A stretch of 64,000 nt of DNA from Sulfitobacter sp. S190 (GCF_025141935.1 NZ_CP081120.1:1736001-1800000); one strand, 5' to 3'; counted from the stretch's first letter, positions 47,528 to 61,464 are shown. Notes: generated by a model not told the origin, from the letters alone. Numbers and translations: made by a program.

Positions 47528-47980
47528 ATGTCGAACGACAGCGATCTCATCAAGCTCTATTCATCGCGGATTCTTGCGCTAGCGGCGGATATTCCGCATC
47601 TCGGCCGATTGGACGACCCCGATGCGACAGTAAACCGTCGCTCGCCGCTGTGCGGGTCGAGCGTGACCGTGGATGTGCGCGTGGATGGCGACCGGCTGGC
47701 CGAAATGGGTCAGGACGTGAAGGCTTGCGCGTTGGGTCAGGCAGCCGCCGCCGTCACGGCCCAAGCAGCGGTCGGCGCCGATCTGGCCCAGCTGCAAAAA
47801 GGTCGGGACCAACTGCGCGCGATGCTCAAAGGTAAGGGCGATGTGCCTGACGCGCCCTTCGCCGGGTTCGAAGTGCTGACCCCCGCGGTCGAGTACAAGA
47901 ACCGCCATGCGTCGATATTGCTGAGCATCGAGGCCCTGACCGAAGCGGTAGAGGCCGCGCAAACGGCCAAGGCCATTTAG
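47528..47980 (+). CDS. Iron-sulfur cluster scaffold-like protein (NifU/IscU N-terminal family)
   Basis: 150 residues from the ATG at 47528 behind GAGGGAAAG. The IscU-type core is recognisable: Cys42 in PLCGSSVTVDV and Cys67 in VKACALGQAAAAV correspond to two of the three cluster ligands. The third ligand position (usually HC near the end) reads NRHASILL here, with Ala in place of Cys. So it is either a divergent scaffold using another ligand or a protein that no longer builds clusters. No isc or suf genes are adjacent. Confidence 0.8.
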   Translation: MSNDSDLIKLYSSRILALAADIPHLGRLDDPDATVNRRSPLCGSSVTVDVRVDGDRLAEMGQDVKACALGQAAAAVTAQAAVGADLAQLQKGRDQLRAMLKGKGDVPDAPFAGFEVLTPAVEYKNRHASILLSIEALTEAVEAAQTAKAI

Positions 47981-48000
47981 AACCAAAATTCACATCGGGG

Positions 48001-48039
48001 AAAAAAAGACGCCGCACATTCCGTGAGGAATGGCGGCGT
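48001..48039 (-). terminator. Rho-independent terminator on the minus strand
   Basis: ACGCCGC...CATTCC (48009-48022) pairs with GGAATG...GCGGCGT (48027-48039) with a bulged A and a GTGA loop. On the minus strand it is followed by TCTTTTTTT (complement of 48001-48009). It ends the transcript of the 42-residue gene starting at 48312, leaving about 145 nt of untranslated 3' RNA. I see no gene in that stretch. Confidence 0.8.
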
Positions 48040-48183
48040 GAGGGAAGCGTTGCTCATGTGGGACCCGAGCGATTGGAGCGGGCGGGCAAGCCCTTTGGTG
48101 TCAAAGACAGGCAGAAACTGACACCGGCATCAATTTGGGACAGATGCGAAACCAATCAGCGGCATGAGAGCGCAGGCAGAAAA

Positions 48184-48312
48184 TCAGACAAGACCGGGGA
48201 GATGCAAACCAACGACCAGCATCACAACGAGTGCGGCTGCACCGGCAGCATCCTGCAGCAACGTATCGTGGGACCGCGTTGCGACAGACTTGAGCGTTTG
48301 GAAAAAGGTCAT
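48184..48312 (-). CDS. 42-residue single-span membrane peptide, putative LexA-regulated
   Basis: Too short for most gene finders. ATG at 48312 with a GGGAG ribosome site, stop TGA at 48184-48186. The N-terminal half is polar and amphipathic (MTFFQTLKSVATRSHDTLLQ). The C-terminal half is one hydrophobic helix (AAGAAALVVMLVVGLHLPGL). It has its own promoter region with GTTC repeats 58-92 bp upstream and its own terminator, which makes a real transcript likely. The layout (SOS box, tiny single-span protein) recalls Caulobacter SidA, an SOS-induced division inhibitor, but I see no clear sequence similarity. Function is inference only. Confidence 0.65.
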   Translation of the reverse strand: MTFFQTLKSVATRSHDTLLQDAAGAAALVVMLVVGLHLPGLV

Positions 48313-48369
48313 TGGTGTCTCCCGTTCTCTTGTTGCCCCTTTGTTCTCATATGATTAACGGCAGGTAAA

Positions 48370-48404
48370 GAACTTTTTAAGAACATTTGTGAACTTTTTG
48401 GAAC
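48370..48404 (-). promoter_or_regulatory. LexA-type SOS box with four tandem GTTC half-sites
   Basis: Plus-strand GAAC occurs at 48370-48373, 48381-48384, 48391-48394 and 48401-48404. The first pair has exactly the N7 spacing of the alphaproteobacterial LexA box (GTTC-N7-GTTC read on the minus strand). The others are spaced by 6. It lies between the recG stop and the 42-residue gene, oriented to control the latter. A TTAA-N7-TAAA half-match to a CtrA site abuts it at 48355-48369. Confidence 0.6.
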
Positions 48405-48412
48405 AAAAGTGG

Positions 48413-52650
<4,238 letters not shown>

Positions 52651-52717
52651 TTAGTCACGCCAAGGTTAGATAGGCGGCTCCCTACGGCAGGTCTAGCGAT
52701 TTGAGCAACTTTTTGGC

Positions 52718-53425
52718 TCAGGCTGTTGCGGCAATCTTCATCTCGGCAGGTTCCGGATCGCGCAGGACGTATCCCCGGCCCCAGACCGTTTCGATATAGC
52801 TTTCGCCACCCGTGGCGGTCGACAGCTTCTTGCGCAATTTGCAAATGAACACATCGATGATCTTCAGCTCCGGTTCATCCATGCCGCCGTAGAGATGATT
52901 GAGAAACATCTCTTTGGTCAGGGTCGTCCCCTTACGCAGGCTCAGCAGTTCGAGCATCTGGTATTCCTTGCCTGTGAGGTGCACCGTTTTATTGTCGACG
53001 CTCACCGTTTTCGCATCGAGGTTTACGGAGATGCTTCCGGTATCGATAACCGATTGCGAATGACCCTTGGAGCGGCGGATGATCGCGTGAATGCGGGCAA
53101 CCAGTTCTTCGCGGTGGAACGGTTTGGTGAGGTAGTCATCCGCCCCGAAACCGAATCCCTTGATCTTGTTTTCTGTATCGTCCGATCCCGACAAGATCAG
53201 GATAGGGGTTTCAATGCGGCTCAGCCGGAGTTGGCGCAAAACCTCGTGGCCATTCATGTCGGGCAGATCAAGGTCTAGCAAGATAAGGTCGTAATCATAG
53301 AGCCGCGCGAGGTCGATTCCCTCTTCGCCGAGATCCGTGGCATACACGTTTAGATTGGCATGGGTCAGCATCAACTCGATGCTTTTGGACGTGGTCGGAT
53401 CATCTTCAACGAGTAGAACGCGCAT
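52718..53425 (-). CDS. ctrA: Cell cycle response regulator CtrA
   Basis: 235 residues from the ATG at 53425 (MRVLLVEDD). OmpR-type: receiver with phospho-acceptor Asp51 in [13 protein letters not shown], and a winged-helix output domain ([23 protein letters not shown], in parts) ending WGRGYVL. The sequence is typical of CtrA throughout. In Rhodobacterales CtrA usually controls motility, gene transfer agent and related traits and is not essential. A CtrA-like half-site lies upstream at 53480. sciP lies next upstream on the same strand. Confidence 0.96.
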   Translation of the reverse strand: MRVLLVEDDPTTSKSIELMLTHANLNVYATDLGEEGIDLARLYDYDLILLDLDLPDMNGHEVLRQLRLSRIETPILILSGSDDTENKIKGFGFGADDYLTKPFHREELVARIHAIIRRSKGHSQSVIDTGSISVNLDAKTVSVDNKTVHLTGKEYQMLELLSLRKGTTLTKEMFLNHLYGGMDEPELKIIDVFICKLRKKLSTATGGESYIETVWGRGYVLRDPEPAEMKIAATA

Positions 53426-53479
53426 TGGTATCTCCACCTGAGAGGGCATAACTGTGGACTTAAACGTGAACAAAAAAGG

Positions 53480-53494
53480 TTAACTACTCGTAAA
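53480..53494. promoter_or_regulatory. CtrA-like site before ctrA
   Basis: TTAA (53480-53483), 7 bp, TAAA (53491-53494): one mismatch from TTAA-N7-TTAA, 55 bp before the ctrA start and 28 bp past the sciP stop. Its position suits autoregulation, which is known for ctrA in other alphaproteobacteria. Confidence 0.4.
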
Positions 53495-53521
53495 TGTTAG
53501 CAACCTTTCTACCACAACAAC

Positions 53522-53800
53522 TTAAAGTTGTCGATATTTTTGAACCGCCGTCGCCTTTAAAGCCACTTCACCATAGGTTGAAACCGCGCGCACCCATTCG
53601 ACGAACTCATCCTCGCTCAACTGGTATCGATCGAGCGCTTCCTGCTGGCTGATGAGGCCGTATAAAACGCCCCGCACAACCGCTGCCTTGCGCGACGCCA
53701 CCCAGCGCCGCGTGTTGGGCGCGGGCAAATCAGCCTGCGTCATCACAGCACCGTTCCCAAGGGTAACGGCCCTTGGCCCGTCGACTTTCTTGAGATACAT
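53522..53800 (-). CDS. sciP: DUF1153 protein, SciP-type CtrA inhibitor
   Basis: 92 residues. The whole protein is a DUF1153 domain: DLPAPNTRRWVASRKAAVVRG followed by a helix-turn-helix-like LISQQEALDRYQLSEDEFVEWV. Caulobacter SciP, of this family, binds CtrA and blocks its activation of transcription. The gene lies 96 bp upstream of ctrA on the same strand, so the regulator and its probable antagonist are paired. Whether they share a transcript is unclear, as a CtrA-like site sits between them. Confidence 0.88.
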   Translation of the reverse strand: MYLKKVDGPRAVTLGNGAVMTQADLPAPNTRRWVASRKAAVVRGVLYGLISQQEALDRYQLSEDEFVEWVRAVSTYGEVALKATAVQKYRQL

Positions 53801-53921
53801 CTCACCCTTCCTGTTCTAACCTGTGTCGCTTATCGGCACAGAGGCTTAAGGACAGGTGAAGCGCCCCTTGTGAGTAATTCGGATTTTCCTATATTTCAGT
53901 CGAGTTTGCCGGAGAGACGAA

Positions 53922-55067
53922 ATGGCCCTTGATCAATCACCACCGCTCAATTCGCTTGGCTTTGCCAAAGCGCCAGCCGACACGCGCGTGGTTGTGGCCA
54001 TGTCCGGCGGCGTGGACAGTTCCGTCGTGGCTGCGATGCTCGCCGAGGAAGGCTACGATGTCGTCGGCGTGACGTTGCAGCTCTATGACCACGGGGCGGC
54101 GCTGGCCAAGAAGGGCGCGTGTTGCGCCGGGATCGACATTCACGATGCCCGCCGCGTGGCCGAAGATATGGGCTTTCCCCATTATGTTCTCGACTACGAA
54201 AACGTGTTCAAGGACGCCGTGATAGACGAATTTGCGGAAAGCTATCTGGGCGGTGCGACGCCGGTGCCCTGCATCCGGTGTAATGAAAGGGTCAAGTTCA
54301 AGGATCTGCTGGAGACAGCGAAGGATCTGGATGCCGACTGCATGGCGACCGGCCATTATATTCAGCGCAAAATGGGCGCTCGGGGACCGGAGTTGCACGC
54401 CGCGGCCGACGCCAACCGCGATCAAAGCTACTTTTTGTTCTCGACCACCCCGGAGCAGCTGGACTACTTGCGCTTTCCGCTTGGCCATCTGCGATCCAAA
54501 GACGCCACGCGCGAATTGGCCGAAAAATACGGGCTGCAAGTTGCCAATAAACCTGACAGCCAGGATATCTGCTTTGTCCCGAACGGCGATTATGCCTCGG
54601 TGATCCGTAAACTGCGGCCCGAAGCCGCGGATCCGGGGGCCATCGTGGACACCAACGGCACAGTTCTGGCGCAGCACGACGGTGTGATCAACTACACGAT
54701 CGGCCAACGCCGCGGTCTCGGGATCGGCGGGCTCAGCGATCCTTTGTATGTGGTCAAGCTCGATGCCGAGCGAAAAGAAGTCGTTGTGGGCCCCAAACAC
54801 ATGCTTGCAACGCGTTCGGTGCCCGTGCGGGAAATCAACTGGCTTGGCGATGAACCGCTGAGCAGCCGCGATGAATGGCACATCACAGTGCGCGTCAGAT
54901 CAACACGCCCGCCAGCCGAAGCGATCCTCCGCCCGATCAGCGATACCACCGGAACGGTCGAACTTCTGTCACCGGAAGAAGGCGTCAGCCCCGGTCAGGC
55001 GTGCGTCTTTTATGATCCTGACAGCAGCCGCATCTTCGGCGGTGGCTGGATTCACCGGGGCGATTAG
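53922..55067 (+). CDS. mnmA: tRNA-specific 2-thiouridylase MnmA
   Basis: 381 residues. Thiolates U34 of tRNAs for Lys, Glu and Gln. The PP-loop motif SGGVDSS is at 28-34. The catalytic Cys of PCIRCN (Cys117/Cys120 region) and the second Cys in DSQDICFVP are present. A C-terminal beta-barrel with GLGIGG and ARPPA-type segments completes the protein. Start ATG at 53922 behind GGAGAG. Divergent from sciP over 121 bp; overlaps the convergent lpxB by 4 bp. Confidence 0.95.
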   Translation: MALDQSPPLNSLGFAKAPADTRVVVAMSGGVDSSVVAAMLAEEGYDVVGVTLQLYDHGAALAKKGACCAGIDIHDARRVAEDMGFPHYVLDYENVFKDAVIDEFAESYLGGATPVPCIRCNERVKFKDLLETAKDLDADCMATGHYIQRKMGARGPELHAAADANRDQSYFLFSTTPEQLDYLRFPLGHLRSKDATRELAEKYGLQVANKPDSQDICFVPNGDYASVIRKLRPEAADPGAIVDTNGTVLAQHDGVINYTIGQRRGLGIGGLSDPLYVVKLDAERKEVVVGPKHMLATRSVPVREINWLGDEPLSSRDEWHITVRVRSTRPPAEAILRPISDTTGTVELLSPEEGVSPGQACVFYDPDSSRIFGGGWIHRGD

Positions 55068-56251
55068 ACACCGGCCAGTTGATTTGCCGCGAGCCCGTCG
55101 ATCACCGCGCGGGCCGCACGCAAACCGGGCGGTTCGCCCCCCTGACCCAGCCGCGCCATCGTCAGTTCGAGCGCGGCGCGCTGTGTGCCGGGATCGGCAA
55201 TAACCGCGTCCATCGCATTCGCAATATTGTTCGGCGTACAGTCCTTGCCCAGACATTCCGGCACGGTGCGTGTGTCGCTGACCAGATTGACCAGCGTCAC
55301 GGTATCTACCAGCAGCATACGGCCGATCAGAAAACGGCTGATCGGGCTCATATCGTAAGCGATGACCATTGGCGTATCGGTTGCGGCCAGTTCCAGCGAC
55401 ACGGTTCCGGACGCGGCGAGCGCAAAATCCGCAGCCGCGAAAGCCGCTCGTTTGACTGCAAGTCCGGTGGCATGGTCCGCTTCGTGCGGGTCGAGCACGA
55501 CAGGTCTCCCCGGCCATTCGGCGGTAAGCCTGTGTACAGCGTCAGCCACCGGAGCCGCCGCAGGGACCACGATCCGCAGATCCCTGTGCCGAGCCAGAAC
55601 TTCTTGCATGGCAGCGCCGAAAATCTCGCCCAAACGCGCGACTTCCGACCGGCGCGAACCGGGCAGAACCATGAGGATGGGCGCATCCCCTATGCCATGT
55701 GTCGTTCGGAATTCGCGCACTGCGGCCTTGTCAGCGATCGGTTCAGCGACGACCGGATGGCCGACAAAATCGCACCGCATGCCGTGCGCCCGCATATATG
55801 GGGGCTCAAAGGGCAAGAGCGCGAGGACCTGATCGATATGCCGCGCCATTCTGGCCGCGCGCTTGGGGCGCCATGCCCAAACGGTCGGTGCCACATAATG
55901 CACCGTCCGTATGCGACTGCGTTCCTTGACAATTTTCGCCACACGCAGGCTGAAATCGGGACTGTCAATTGTAATCAGAACGTCGGGTTGAAACGCGATC
56001 ACCGCGTCCGCCGTTTGCGCAATGCGGCGTTTGAGATGAAAATATTTCGGCAGGATTTCCGCAATCCCCATGACGCTGAGCTCGGTCATGTCAAACAGGC
56101 TTCGAAGCCCTTCGGCGCTCATCATCGGGCCGCCGATGCCCTCGAAAGACACATCTGCCCGCAGCGACTTCAGCCCCGCCATCAGGGCCGCACCCAGCTT
56201 ATCGCCCGAGGGCTCTCCGGCGAGGATGAATACGCGCAACGGCTGTGTCAT
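55064..56251 (-). CDS. lpxB: Lipid-A-disaccharide synthase
   Basis: 395 residues from the ATG at 56251, overlapping the lpxI stop (ATGA). Joins UDP-2,3-diacylglucosamine and lipid X to give the lipid A disaccharide. [14 protein letters not shown] at the N-terminus, [28 protein letters not shown] and [12 protein letters not shown] are diagnostic. Last gene of the envelope operon. A longer in-frame start reads into lpxI and is not used. Confidence 0.96.
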   Translation of the reverse strand: MTQPLRVFILAGEPSGDKLGAALMAGLKSLRADVSFEGIGGPMMSAEGLRSLFDMTELSVMGIAEILPKYFHLKRRIAQTADAVIAFQPDVLITIDSPDFSLRVAKIVKERSRIRTVHYVAPTVWAWRPKRAARMARHIDQVLALLPFEPPYMRAHGMRCDFVGHPVVAEPIADKAAVREFRTTHGIGDAPILMVLPGSRRSEVARLGEIFGAAMQEVLARHRDLRIVVPAAAPVADAVHRLTAEWPGRPVVLDPHEADHATGLAVKRAAFAAADFALAASGTVSLELAATDTPMVIAYDMSPISRFLIGRMLLVDTVTLVNLVSDTRTVPECLGKDCTPNNIANAMDAVIADPGTQRAALELTMARLGQGGEPPGLRAARAVIDGLAANQLAGV

Positions 56252-57042
56252 TCGCCGGTACGGGCCCAAAGCACCAAACCATGTGCATCCGCACGCGCGG
56301 CGCATTGATCCGCATGCAAGACAAGCACATCGCCTGCGTCCACGACCACGCCGGCCAGACCGGCGGCGGCTGCCGCGTCCAGCGTTTCGGGCCCGATCGT
56401 CGGCATGTCGATCTTCATCGTCTGACCCTTCTTGGGCCCCTTGAACAGGATTGCCCGCGCCTCGCGCGCTGCACCGGGCAGCCCGGAGAGCATTTTATCG
56501 GTCCCGGATGCGGTTTCCATCGCCAGCACCCTTTCACCGCCTACGACACAGGCCTGCCCGACGTCCCGCGGTGACTGATCAAGGATATGTTGCGCTGCAA
56601 TCTCAGCATCCGCCCGCATTCCGGCGTCGGGCCATTGATCGGAATAGACGCCCCCCTTGGCCACCAGATCGGGCGCCAGTTCGTGCGCTCCCCTCACTGA
56701 AAAACCGGTTTTCTCGAACAGCTGCAGGACCACCCGCAACGCGCCGTCATCCCCCAATTCAAGCGCTTGCATGAACATCGGCACCAAGGGCGCCGTTTCG
56801 GCATCAAGCTTGATCGGATCAAGCGCCGGTCGGTCAAGCCCACCGGCAAAGCATACCTCGGTCACGCCGCGCTCGCCGAGGGCGAGCAACAACGAGCCAA
56901 GTGTCTCGAGCCTGAAGGTCAGATCGACGTCAACGCCCGTGACATCAATACCCTCGTAGCCACAGACAATGGGCTGCTCTTGCAGAGCGGAAGCCACGAG
57001 CGCGGGCAAATCACCGCGTCCTGCAATCAGGGCCAGCGTCAT
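56248..57042 (-). CDS. lpxI: UDP-2,3-diacylglucosamine pyrophosphatase LpxI
   Basis: 264 residues. Hydrolyses UDP-2,3-diacylglucosamine to lipid X; the alphaproteobacterial replacement of LpxH. LALIAGRGDLPALVA at the N-terminus, the central segment with GGLDRPAL, and the C-terminal ILFKGPKKGQTMKIDMPTIG (substrate-binding domain) match the family. It sits between lpxA and lpxB, with 4 bp overlaps on both sides. Confidence 0.94.
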   Translation of the reverse strand: MTLALIAGRGDLPALVASALQEQPIVCGYEGIDVTGVDVDLTFRLETLGSLLLALGERGVTEVCFAGGLDRPALDPIKLDAETAPLVPMFMQALELGDDGALRVVLQLFEKTGFSVRGAHELAPDLVAKGGVYSDQWPDAGMRADAEIAAQHILDQSPRDVGQACVVGGERVLAMETASGTDKMLSGLPGAAREARAILFKGPKKGQTMKIDMPTIGPETLDAAAAAGLAGVVVDAGDVLVLHADQCAARADAHGLVLWARTGE

Positions 57043-57821
57043 TTCGGTGTCAGGAAATGACGACCGGTATCGGCCAGAACGAAATCGACGATTTCACTGA
57101 CGTACGCGCTGTCGGTTTCCGCCCCCAGACGCGCAGCGCGGTCATTGAACGTGCCCTCGCCCTGCGCCAACATCTGGAACGCCGCACGCAATGCTGTGAT
57201 GTCACTGCGCGCCACGCCCCGCCGTTTCAATCCAACGAGGTTCAGGCCATCAAGATCGCCCCGCGGCGCCTGTACAAGCCCGTACGGTATCACATCGTTT
57301 GTGACCATCGTCACCGCACCGATGATGGCGCCGCGTCCGATGCGCACCCATTGGTGAATGCCCGAAAGCCCGCCGATGATAACATCATCTTCGATCACAC
57401 AGTGTCCGGCGACTGCCGCGCTGTTCACGACGATACAGTTGTTTCCGATCATCGCGTCATGCGCGATATGGCATCCCGCCATAAACAGACCGTCATCCCC
57501 CACACGCGTGAGCCCGCCGCCGCCTTCCGTGCCGCAGTTCATGGTTACGTGTTCGCGGATGCGGTTGCGTTTTCCGATTTCCAACCGGCTCGCTTCGCCC
57601 TTGAATTTCAGGTCTTGCGGGATTTCGCCCAGAACCGAAAAGGAAAAGACGGTCGTATCCTCACCGATTGTTGTCCGGCCCGTCACGACTACATGCGATT
57701 TCAGCGTAACGCCGGGGCCGATTTCAACATCCTGACCGATGACACAGAAAGGGCCGACAGTCGCGGTCGCATCTATCTTTGCACCTTCCTCGACCACGGC
57801 ACTGGGGTGCACGCCTGCCAT
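57039..57821 (-). CDS. lpxA: Acyl-ACP-UDP-N-acetylglucosamine O-acyltransferase
   Basis: 260 residues from the ATG at 57821, whose first base is shared with the fabZ stop; a GTG at 57824 is in frame. First step of lipid A synthesis. Left-handed beta-helix hexapeptide repeats run from about 3 to 190. The catalytic-His region is CHIAHDAMIGNNC, and GLVQAPRGDLDGLNLVGLKRRG and the C-terminal helices follow. Overlaps lpxI by 4 bp. Confidence 0.96.
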   Translation of the reverse strand: MAGVHPSAVVEEGAKIDATATVGPFCVIGQDVEIGPGVTLKSHVVVTGRTTIGEDTTVFSFSVLGEIPQDLKFKGEASRLEIGKRNRIREHVTMNCGTEGGGGLTRVGDDGLFMAGCHIAHDAMIGNNCIVVNSAAVAGHCVIEDDVIIGGLSGIHQWVRIGRGAIIGAVTMVTNDVIPYGLVQAPRGDLDGLNLVGLKRRGVARSDITALRAAFQMLAQGEGTFNDRAARLGAETDSAYVSEIVDFVLADTGRHFLTPK

Positions 57822-58291
57822 CACCCGTCCCCTTTGGGAAGATCGATCATCGCCATGAACTCCGCCTCTGCGGCCATTTCACCATCCACAGTCGCCACGC
57901 CCGTAAATTTCCAGATTTTCCCCCCGGGTTTGCCGCGCGCGGTTTTTACGTCCATCCGCAACACGTCACCGGGGATCACCTTGCGGCGGAATTTGCACTT
58001 GTCGATGGACATGAAGTAAATGAGCATCTCGGTGTCCATCTGGTCCAGTGCGACGCCGATCATCACACCCGCCGTTTGCGCCATTGCCTCGACAATGGTC
58101 ACACCGGGCATGATCGGCGTGCCGGGAAAGTGGCCCTGAAAATGCGGCTCGTTCATGGTCACGTTCTTGAAACCCACAGCACTTTGATAGCCTTCAATCT
58201 CTTCGACCTTGTCCACCAGCAGGAAAGGATAGCGGTGAGGCAGGATGCGTTGGATTGTCTGTATATCGGCGCGCATGGAATCTTGGGTCAT
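57821..58291 (-). CDS. fabZ: 3-hydroxyacyl-ACP dehydratase FabZ
   Basis: 156 residues from the ATG at 58291 with an AAAGGA ribosome site. Hotdog dehydratase of fatty acid synthesis type II. The catalytic His is in [15 protein letters not shown], with the Glu in EAMAQTAGV. Located between ompH and lpxA as in most Gram-negatives, where it competes with LpxA for hydroxyacyl-ACP. Confidence 0.95.
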   Translation of the reverse strand: MTQDSMRADIQTIQRILPHRYPFLLVDKVEEIEGYQSAVGFKNVTMNEPHFQGHFPGTPIMPGVTIVEAMAQTAGVMIGVALDQMDTEMLIYFMSIDKCKFRRKVIPGDVLRMDVKTARGKPGGKIWKFTGVATVDGEMAAEAEFMAMIDLPKGDG

Positions 58292-58359
58292 GGAACGTCC
58301 TTTGGATTTGTGTATGAAATTGCTAGCAAAGTGCCGTGATCGGGGCAAGCGAGCGCGGT

Positions 58360-58953
58360 CTAGTCCTGCGCATCGACGGGCGCATCGGGCGCCGGTGCCG
58401 CAGACGGACCCTCACCCAGCGTCTTGTCCAGTTCGGCAATCGCGTCGGACGTGATGTCAACGCTGTTCAGGCTGAGAAATACCGTGCGTTTTTCGAGAAT
58501 GACGGCGGCTCCCGCTTCGATCATCAACCGCTCGAGAACCGGCGCTGCGGCCTGCAAGAAAACCCCCCGCTCTGTGTCGAGCCGTTGGTTGAGCGCCCTG
58601 CCCTTTGCAGCCTGTTCCTGTCGGGTGTCCTGTACACGCGCATCAAAGGCATCGGCAAGGGGGCGAAAATCCTCGGGAGCCATGGTTGCGCGGCGGTCGG
58701 TCAAATCCTGCTCTTCGGAGGCAAGTTGCGCTTCGATTTCACGGTTTTCACGGGCCAGATCGTTGCCCAACCGCTCCACTTCGTTTGCAACGCGCACGCC
58801 GAATGCCGATTCCAGAAACAGGCGTTCGCTGTCCACTGTCAGCACCGGGCTACGGACCACGGACCGCCCCTGCTCAAGCGGTTGCGTGATAGCCGGGGTG
58901 CCCAAAGACGCCCCGGCCATCACAAACGCGAGGACAGCTGCAAGCTGTCGCAT
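58360..58953 (-). CDS. OmpH/Skp family periplasmic chaperone
   Basis: 197 residues. Signal peptide at about 1-18. The mature part holds a long helical, charged stretch (about 60-140, [20 protein letters not shown] and following) that would form the coiled-coil arms of Skp. The ALA/Asp-rich tail after about 170 is low complexity. Skp-type chaperones hold unfolded outer membrane proteins for BamA, which is encoded 4 bp upstream. Confidence 0.88.
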   Translation of the reverse strand: MRQLAAVLAFVMAGASLGTPAITQPLEQGRSVVRSPVLTVDSERLFLESAFGVRVANEVERLGNDLARENREIEAQLASEEQDLTDRRATMAPEDFRPLADAFDARVQDTRQEQAAKGRALNQRLDTERGVFLQAAAPVLERLMIEAGAAVILEKRTVFLSLNSVDITSDAIAELDKTLGEGPSAAPAPDAPVDAQD

Positions 58954-58957
58954 CGGA

Positions 58958-61315
58958 TCAGAACCGTGTCTGCAGCGTCACCTCGAAAGACTGTTCGCGG
59001 TCGAACTCTTCCTTGCGAACCGCATCCGAGATGTTGAACTGCAACGGACCAACGGGCGTATCCCAAAAGATCGACACACCGATCACATGACGGAAAGACC
59101 CGCTTTCGCCATCAACATCTGTGCCATTCAGGTTCACGTCGGACAGATCCCAAAGGTTGCCGACATCGTAGAACACACCACCCGTGACGCCGTATTCTTC
59201 GGGCAGGCCAAGCGGGAATTCCGCTTCGAACCGCGCCACGACATAAAGGTTGCCGCCCAAAGGATCATCTTCGATCGAGGCCGCATCCCGCGGGCCGATA
59301 CCGCCCGGCTCAAAGCCGCGCAGCTGGTCCGAGCTGAGAACAAAGCGGTCTACGGCACGGTTGTTGCCGCCCTGCCAGGCAAGCGCGCCCCCCTCAAGGG
59401 AGGCCCGCAGGGTAAGTTCTTCGTTGAAGAATTTCTTCTCGCCGATCAGTTTGGCTTCGGTCTTTATAAATTCCTGATCGCCGCCGATGCCGCCAAAATC
59501 CTGGCTGAATTCGAAAAGCATCCCCGCAGTGGGATCAAGCCCTGTGCGCCGCGTGTCGAATGTGTAGGTGTAGCCGATGGACGAGGAAAACAGTTCGCCC
59601 GCATCGATATCATCCTGAATGATGGCACCGTTTTCTGCGGGGCTGCGTTCTTGCACCTCGATCTGCTCACCGGTGTAGCGCAGGGCCAGACGGCCATTCT
59701 CGCTGACGGGGAAAGACAGCGATGGTTCGATCACCAAACGCTCGCTGTCAAAGGTCGAGAATGACGAGTTCGTCTCGGCGTAGTCGAGCCGCAATGCAAA
59801 GCGCAGATCACGGCCCAAGAGCGACGGCTCGATAAACCGCAGGCCATAACGTTCGGCGTCTTTCGCGGTCGACAGGGTCAGCGCCAGCGTCTGACCGCGA
59901 CCGATAAAGTTGGTTTCCTGGAAGGAAATCGCGAGGCCGAACCCATCGTTTGTTGAAAACGCACCACCGAAGTTGAGCGCGCCCGTGGGCTGTTCTTCCA
60001 CATCGACATCGATCACGACCTGATCGGGATTAGAGCCTTCTCGGGTGTTGACTTCGGCATTAGCAAAGAAGCCGAGCGCGCGGATACGTTCGGCGCTCTG
60101 GCGGATTTCGCGTGGATTGAAGGGGTCACCTTCGACGCTGCGGAACTGTCTGCGGATCACCCGGTCGAGCGTCGTTGTATTGCCCTCGATATCGATGCGT
60201 TCGATAAAGATCCGCTGCCCGCGCGACAGCACGAACTCCACGTCCAGCGTCAAATCACGGTCATTTCGGGTTACACGGGGCTCGACGCGCAGGAAATCGA
60301 CGCCATCGCGGATGGCCTGACGTTCCAGACGGCTGATATCGGTTTCGACCAAGGACGGTGAATAGACAACGCCCGGTTTGATCTTGATCAGGTCGCGGTA
60401 CACGTCCCCGTCGACATTCGGCAATTCGGAATTGACCGTGATTTCGCCAAACTTGAATTGCTGGCCTTCCTGAATGTTGAAGCCGACAAAAACGCCGTCC
60501 CGCTCTTCGGCCAACTGCGCGTTAACCGAGTTGACGCGCATATCAACATAGCCACGCGACAGATAGAAATCGCGAAGGACCTGCTTGTCGAATTCGAGAC
60601 GGTCTTCGACGAAAGTATCGCGGCGCACCAACGTGCGGAATAGGCCGGCCTGTTTGGTTTCAAGCACGCGGCGCAGGCGGCGGTCGGAATAGATACGGTT
60701 GCCGACAAAGCTCAGCCGCTCGATCTCGACGTTGTCACCTTCGAAGACCTCGAACACAAGATCCACACGGTTCTGGTTGCGGCGGATGATACGGGGTTGC
60801 ACGCGGGCCGCCAGCCGACCATCTGCGGCATACGCCTCGGCGATGGCATTGGCATCCTTCTCCGCTTGGGCAGGATTGAAAACACGGCGTTCCGCGGATG
60901 AAATCACCGTTCCCAAGGCGTCGTCCTTGATGCGGCGGTTCCCTTCGAAACGGATGCGGTTGATCGTCGGCAGCTCGACCACGGTGATTTTCAACCGGCT
61001 GCCTTGCGGCTCAATCGCCACGGACTCGAACAAACCGGAGTTGTTCAGGCGCTGGAACGCATCGTTCAGCTGGCCCGCCGTAATGGTCTGACCCCGCGCG
61101 ATCCCGGCCTGACTGAGAATAGCGCTGTCGCCGATCCGTGTGTTGCCTTCAATCTCGACCGTGTTGAAGCTGTATTGCTGCGCTAACGCTGGCTCCGGAT
61201 ACGCGATCCAGGCCGTCGATACCAACAGCGATAGGCCAAGTGCCCCGACCCCGCGTTGGATTGTTGAAAGACATGTCTGCTGACTGCGCGTGCGCTCGTT
61301 TGACCCCAGGCTCAT
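58958..61315 (-). CDS. bamA: Outer membrane protein assembly factor BamA
   Basis: 785 residues from the ATG at 61315. Signal peptide ends at PALAQ (about 44), preceded by a basic N-terminal extension. Five POTRA domains fill about 48-430, beginning VEIEGNTRIGDSAI. The C-terminal barrel includes the motif RGFEPGGIGPRD (family RGF at the lid loop) and ends with a terminal Phe in EVTLQTRF. It inserts beta-barrels into the outer membrane. Confidence 0.95.
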   Translation of the reverse strand: MSLGSNERTRSQQTCLSTIQRGVGALGLSLLVSTAWIAYPEPALAQQYSFNTVEIEGNTRIGDSAILSQAGIARGQTITAGQLNDAFQRLNNSGLFESVAIEPQGSRLKITVVELPTINRIRFEGNRRIKDDALGTVISSAERRVFNPAQAEKDANAIAEAYAADGRLAARVQPRIIRRNQNRVDLVFEVFEGDNVEIERLSFVGNRIYSDRRLRRVLETKQAGLFRTLVRRDTFVEDRLEFDKQVLRDFYLSRGYVDMRVNSVNAQLAEERDGVFVGFNIQEGQQFKFGEITVNSELPNVDGDVYRDLIKIKPGVVYSPSLVETDISRLERQAIRDGVDFLRVEPRVTRNDRDLTLDVEFVLSRGQRIFIERIDIEGNTTTLDRVIRRQFRSVEGDPFNPREIRQSAERIRALGFFANAEVNTREGSNPDQVVIDVDVEEQPTGALNFGGAFSTNDGFGLAISFQETNFIGRGQTLALTLSTAKDAERYGLRFIEPSLLGRDLRFALRLDYAETNSSFSTFDSERLVIEPSLSFPVSENGRLALRYTGEQIEVQERSPAENGAIIQDDIDAGELFSSSIGYTYTFDTRRTGLDPTAGMLFEFSQDFGGIGGDQEFIKTEAKLIGEKKFFNEELTLRASLEGGALAWQGGNNRAVDRFVLSSDQLRGFEPGGIGPRDAASIEDDPLGGNLYVVARFEAEFPLGLPEEYGVTGGVFYDVGNLWDLSDVNLNGTDVDGESGSFRHVIGVSIFWDTPVGPLQFNISDAVRKEEFDREQSFEVTLQTRF

Positions 61316-61464
61316 GGTTTTTACCACTCTTATTACCACCGTTGCCCAACTGAGTACCTCTACGCGCTTTGCTTGTCAAAAGCGGAAATGATTGTTTGCA
61401 TGAACGACAAAAGGCACGCACCGCAAAGGTACGCGCCAACTCCGACCACTGCGGCCCTATTTGG

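Noticed and set aside
55079-56308. 409-residue open frame opposite lpxB
   Set aside because: Antisense shadow. Residue make-up is His/Arg rich, without motifs.
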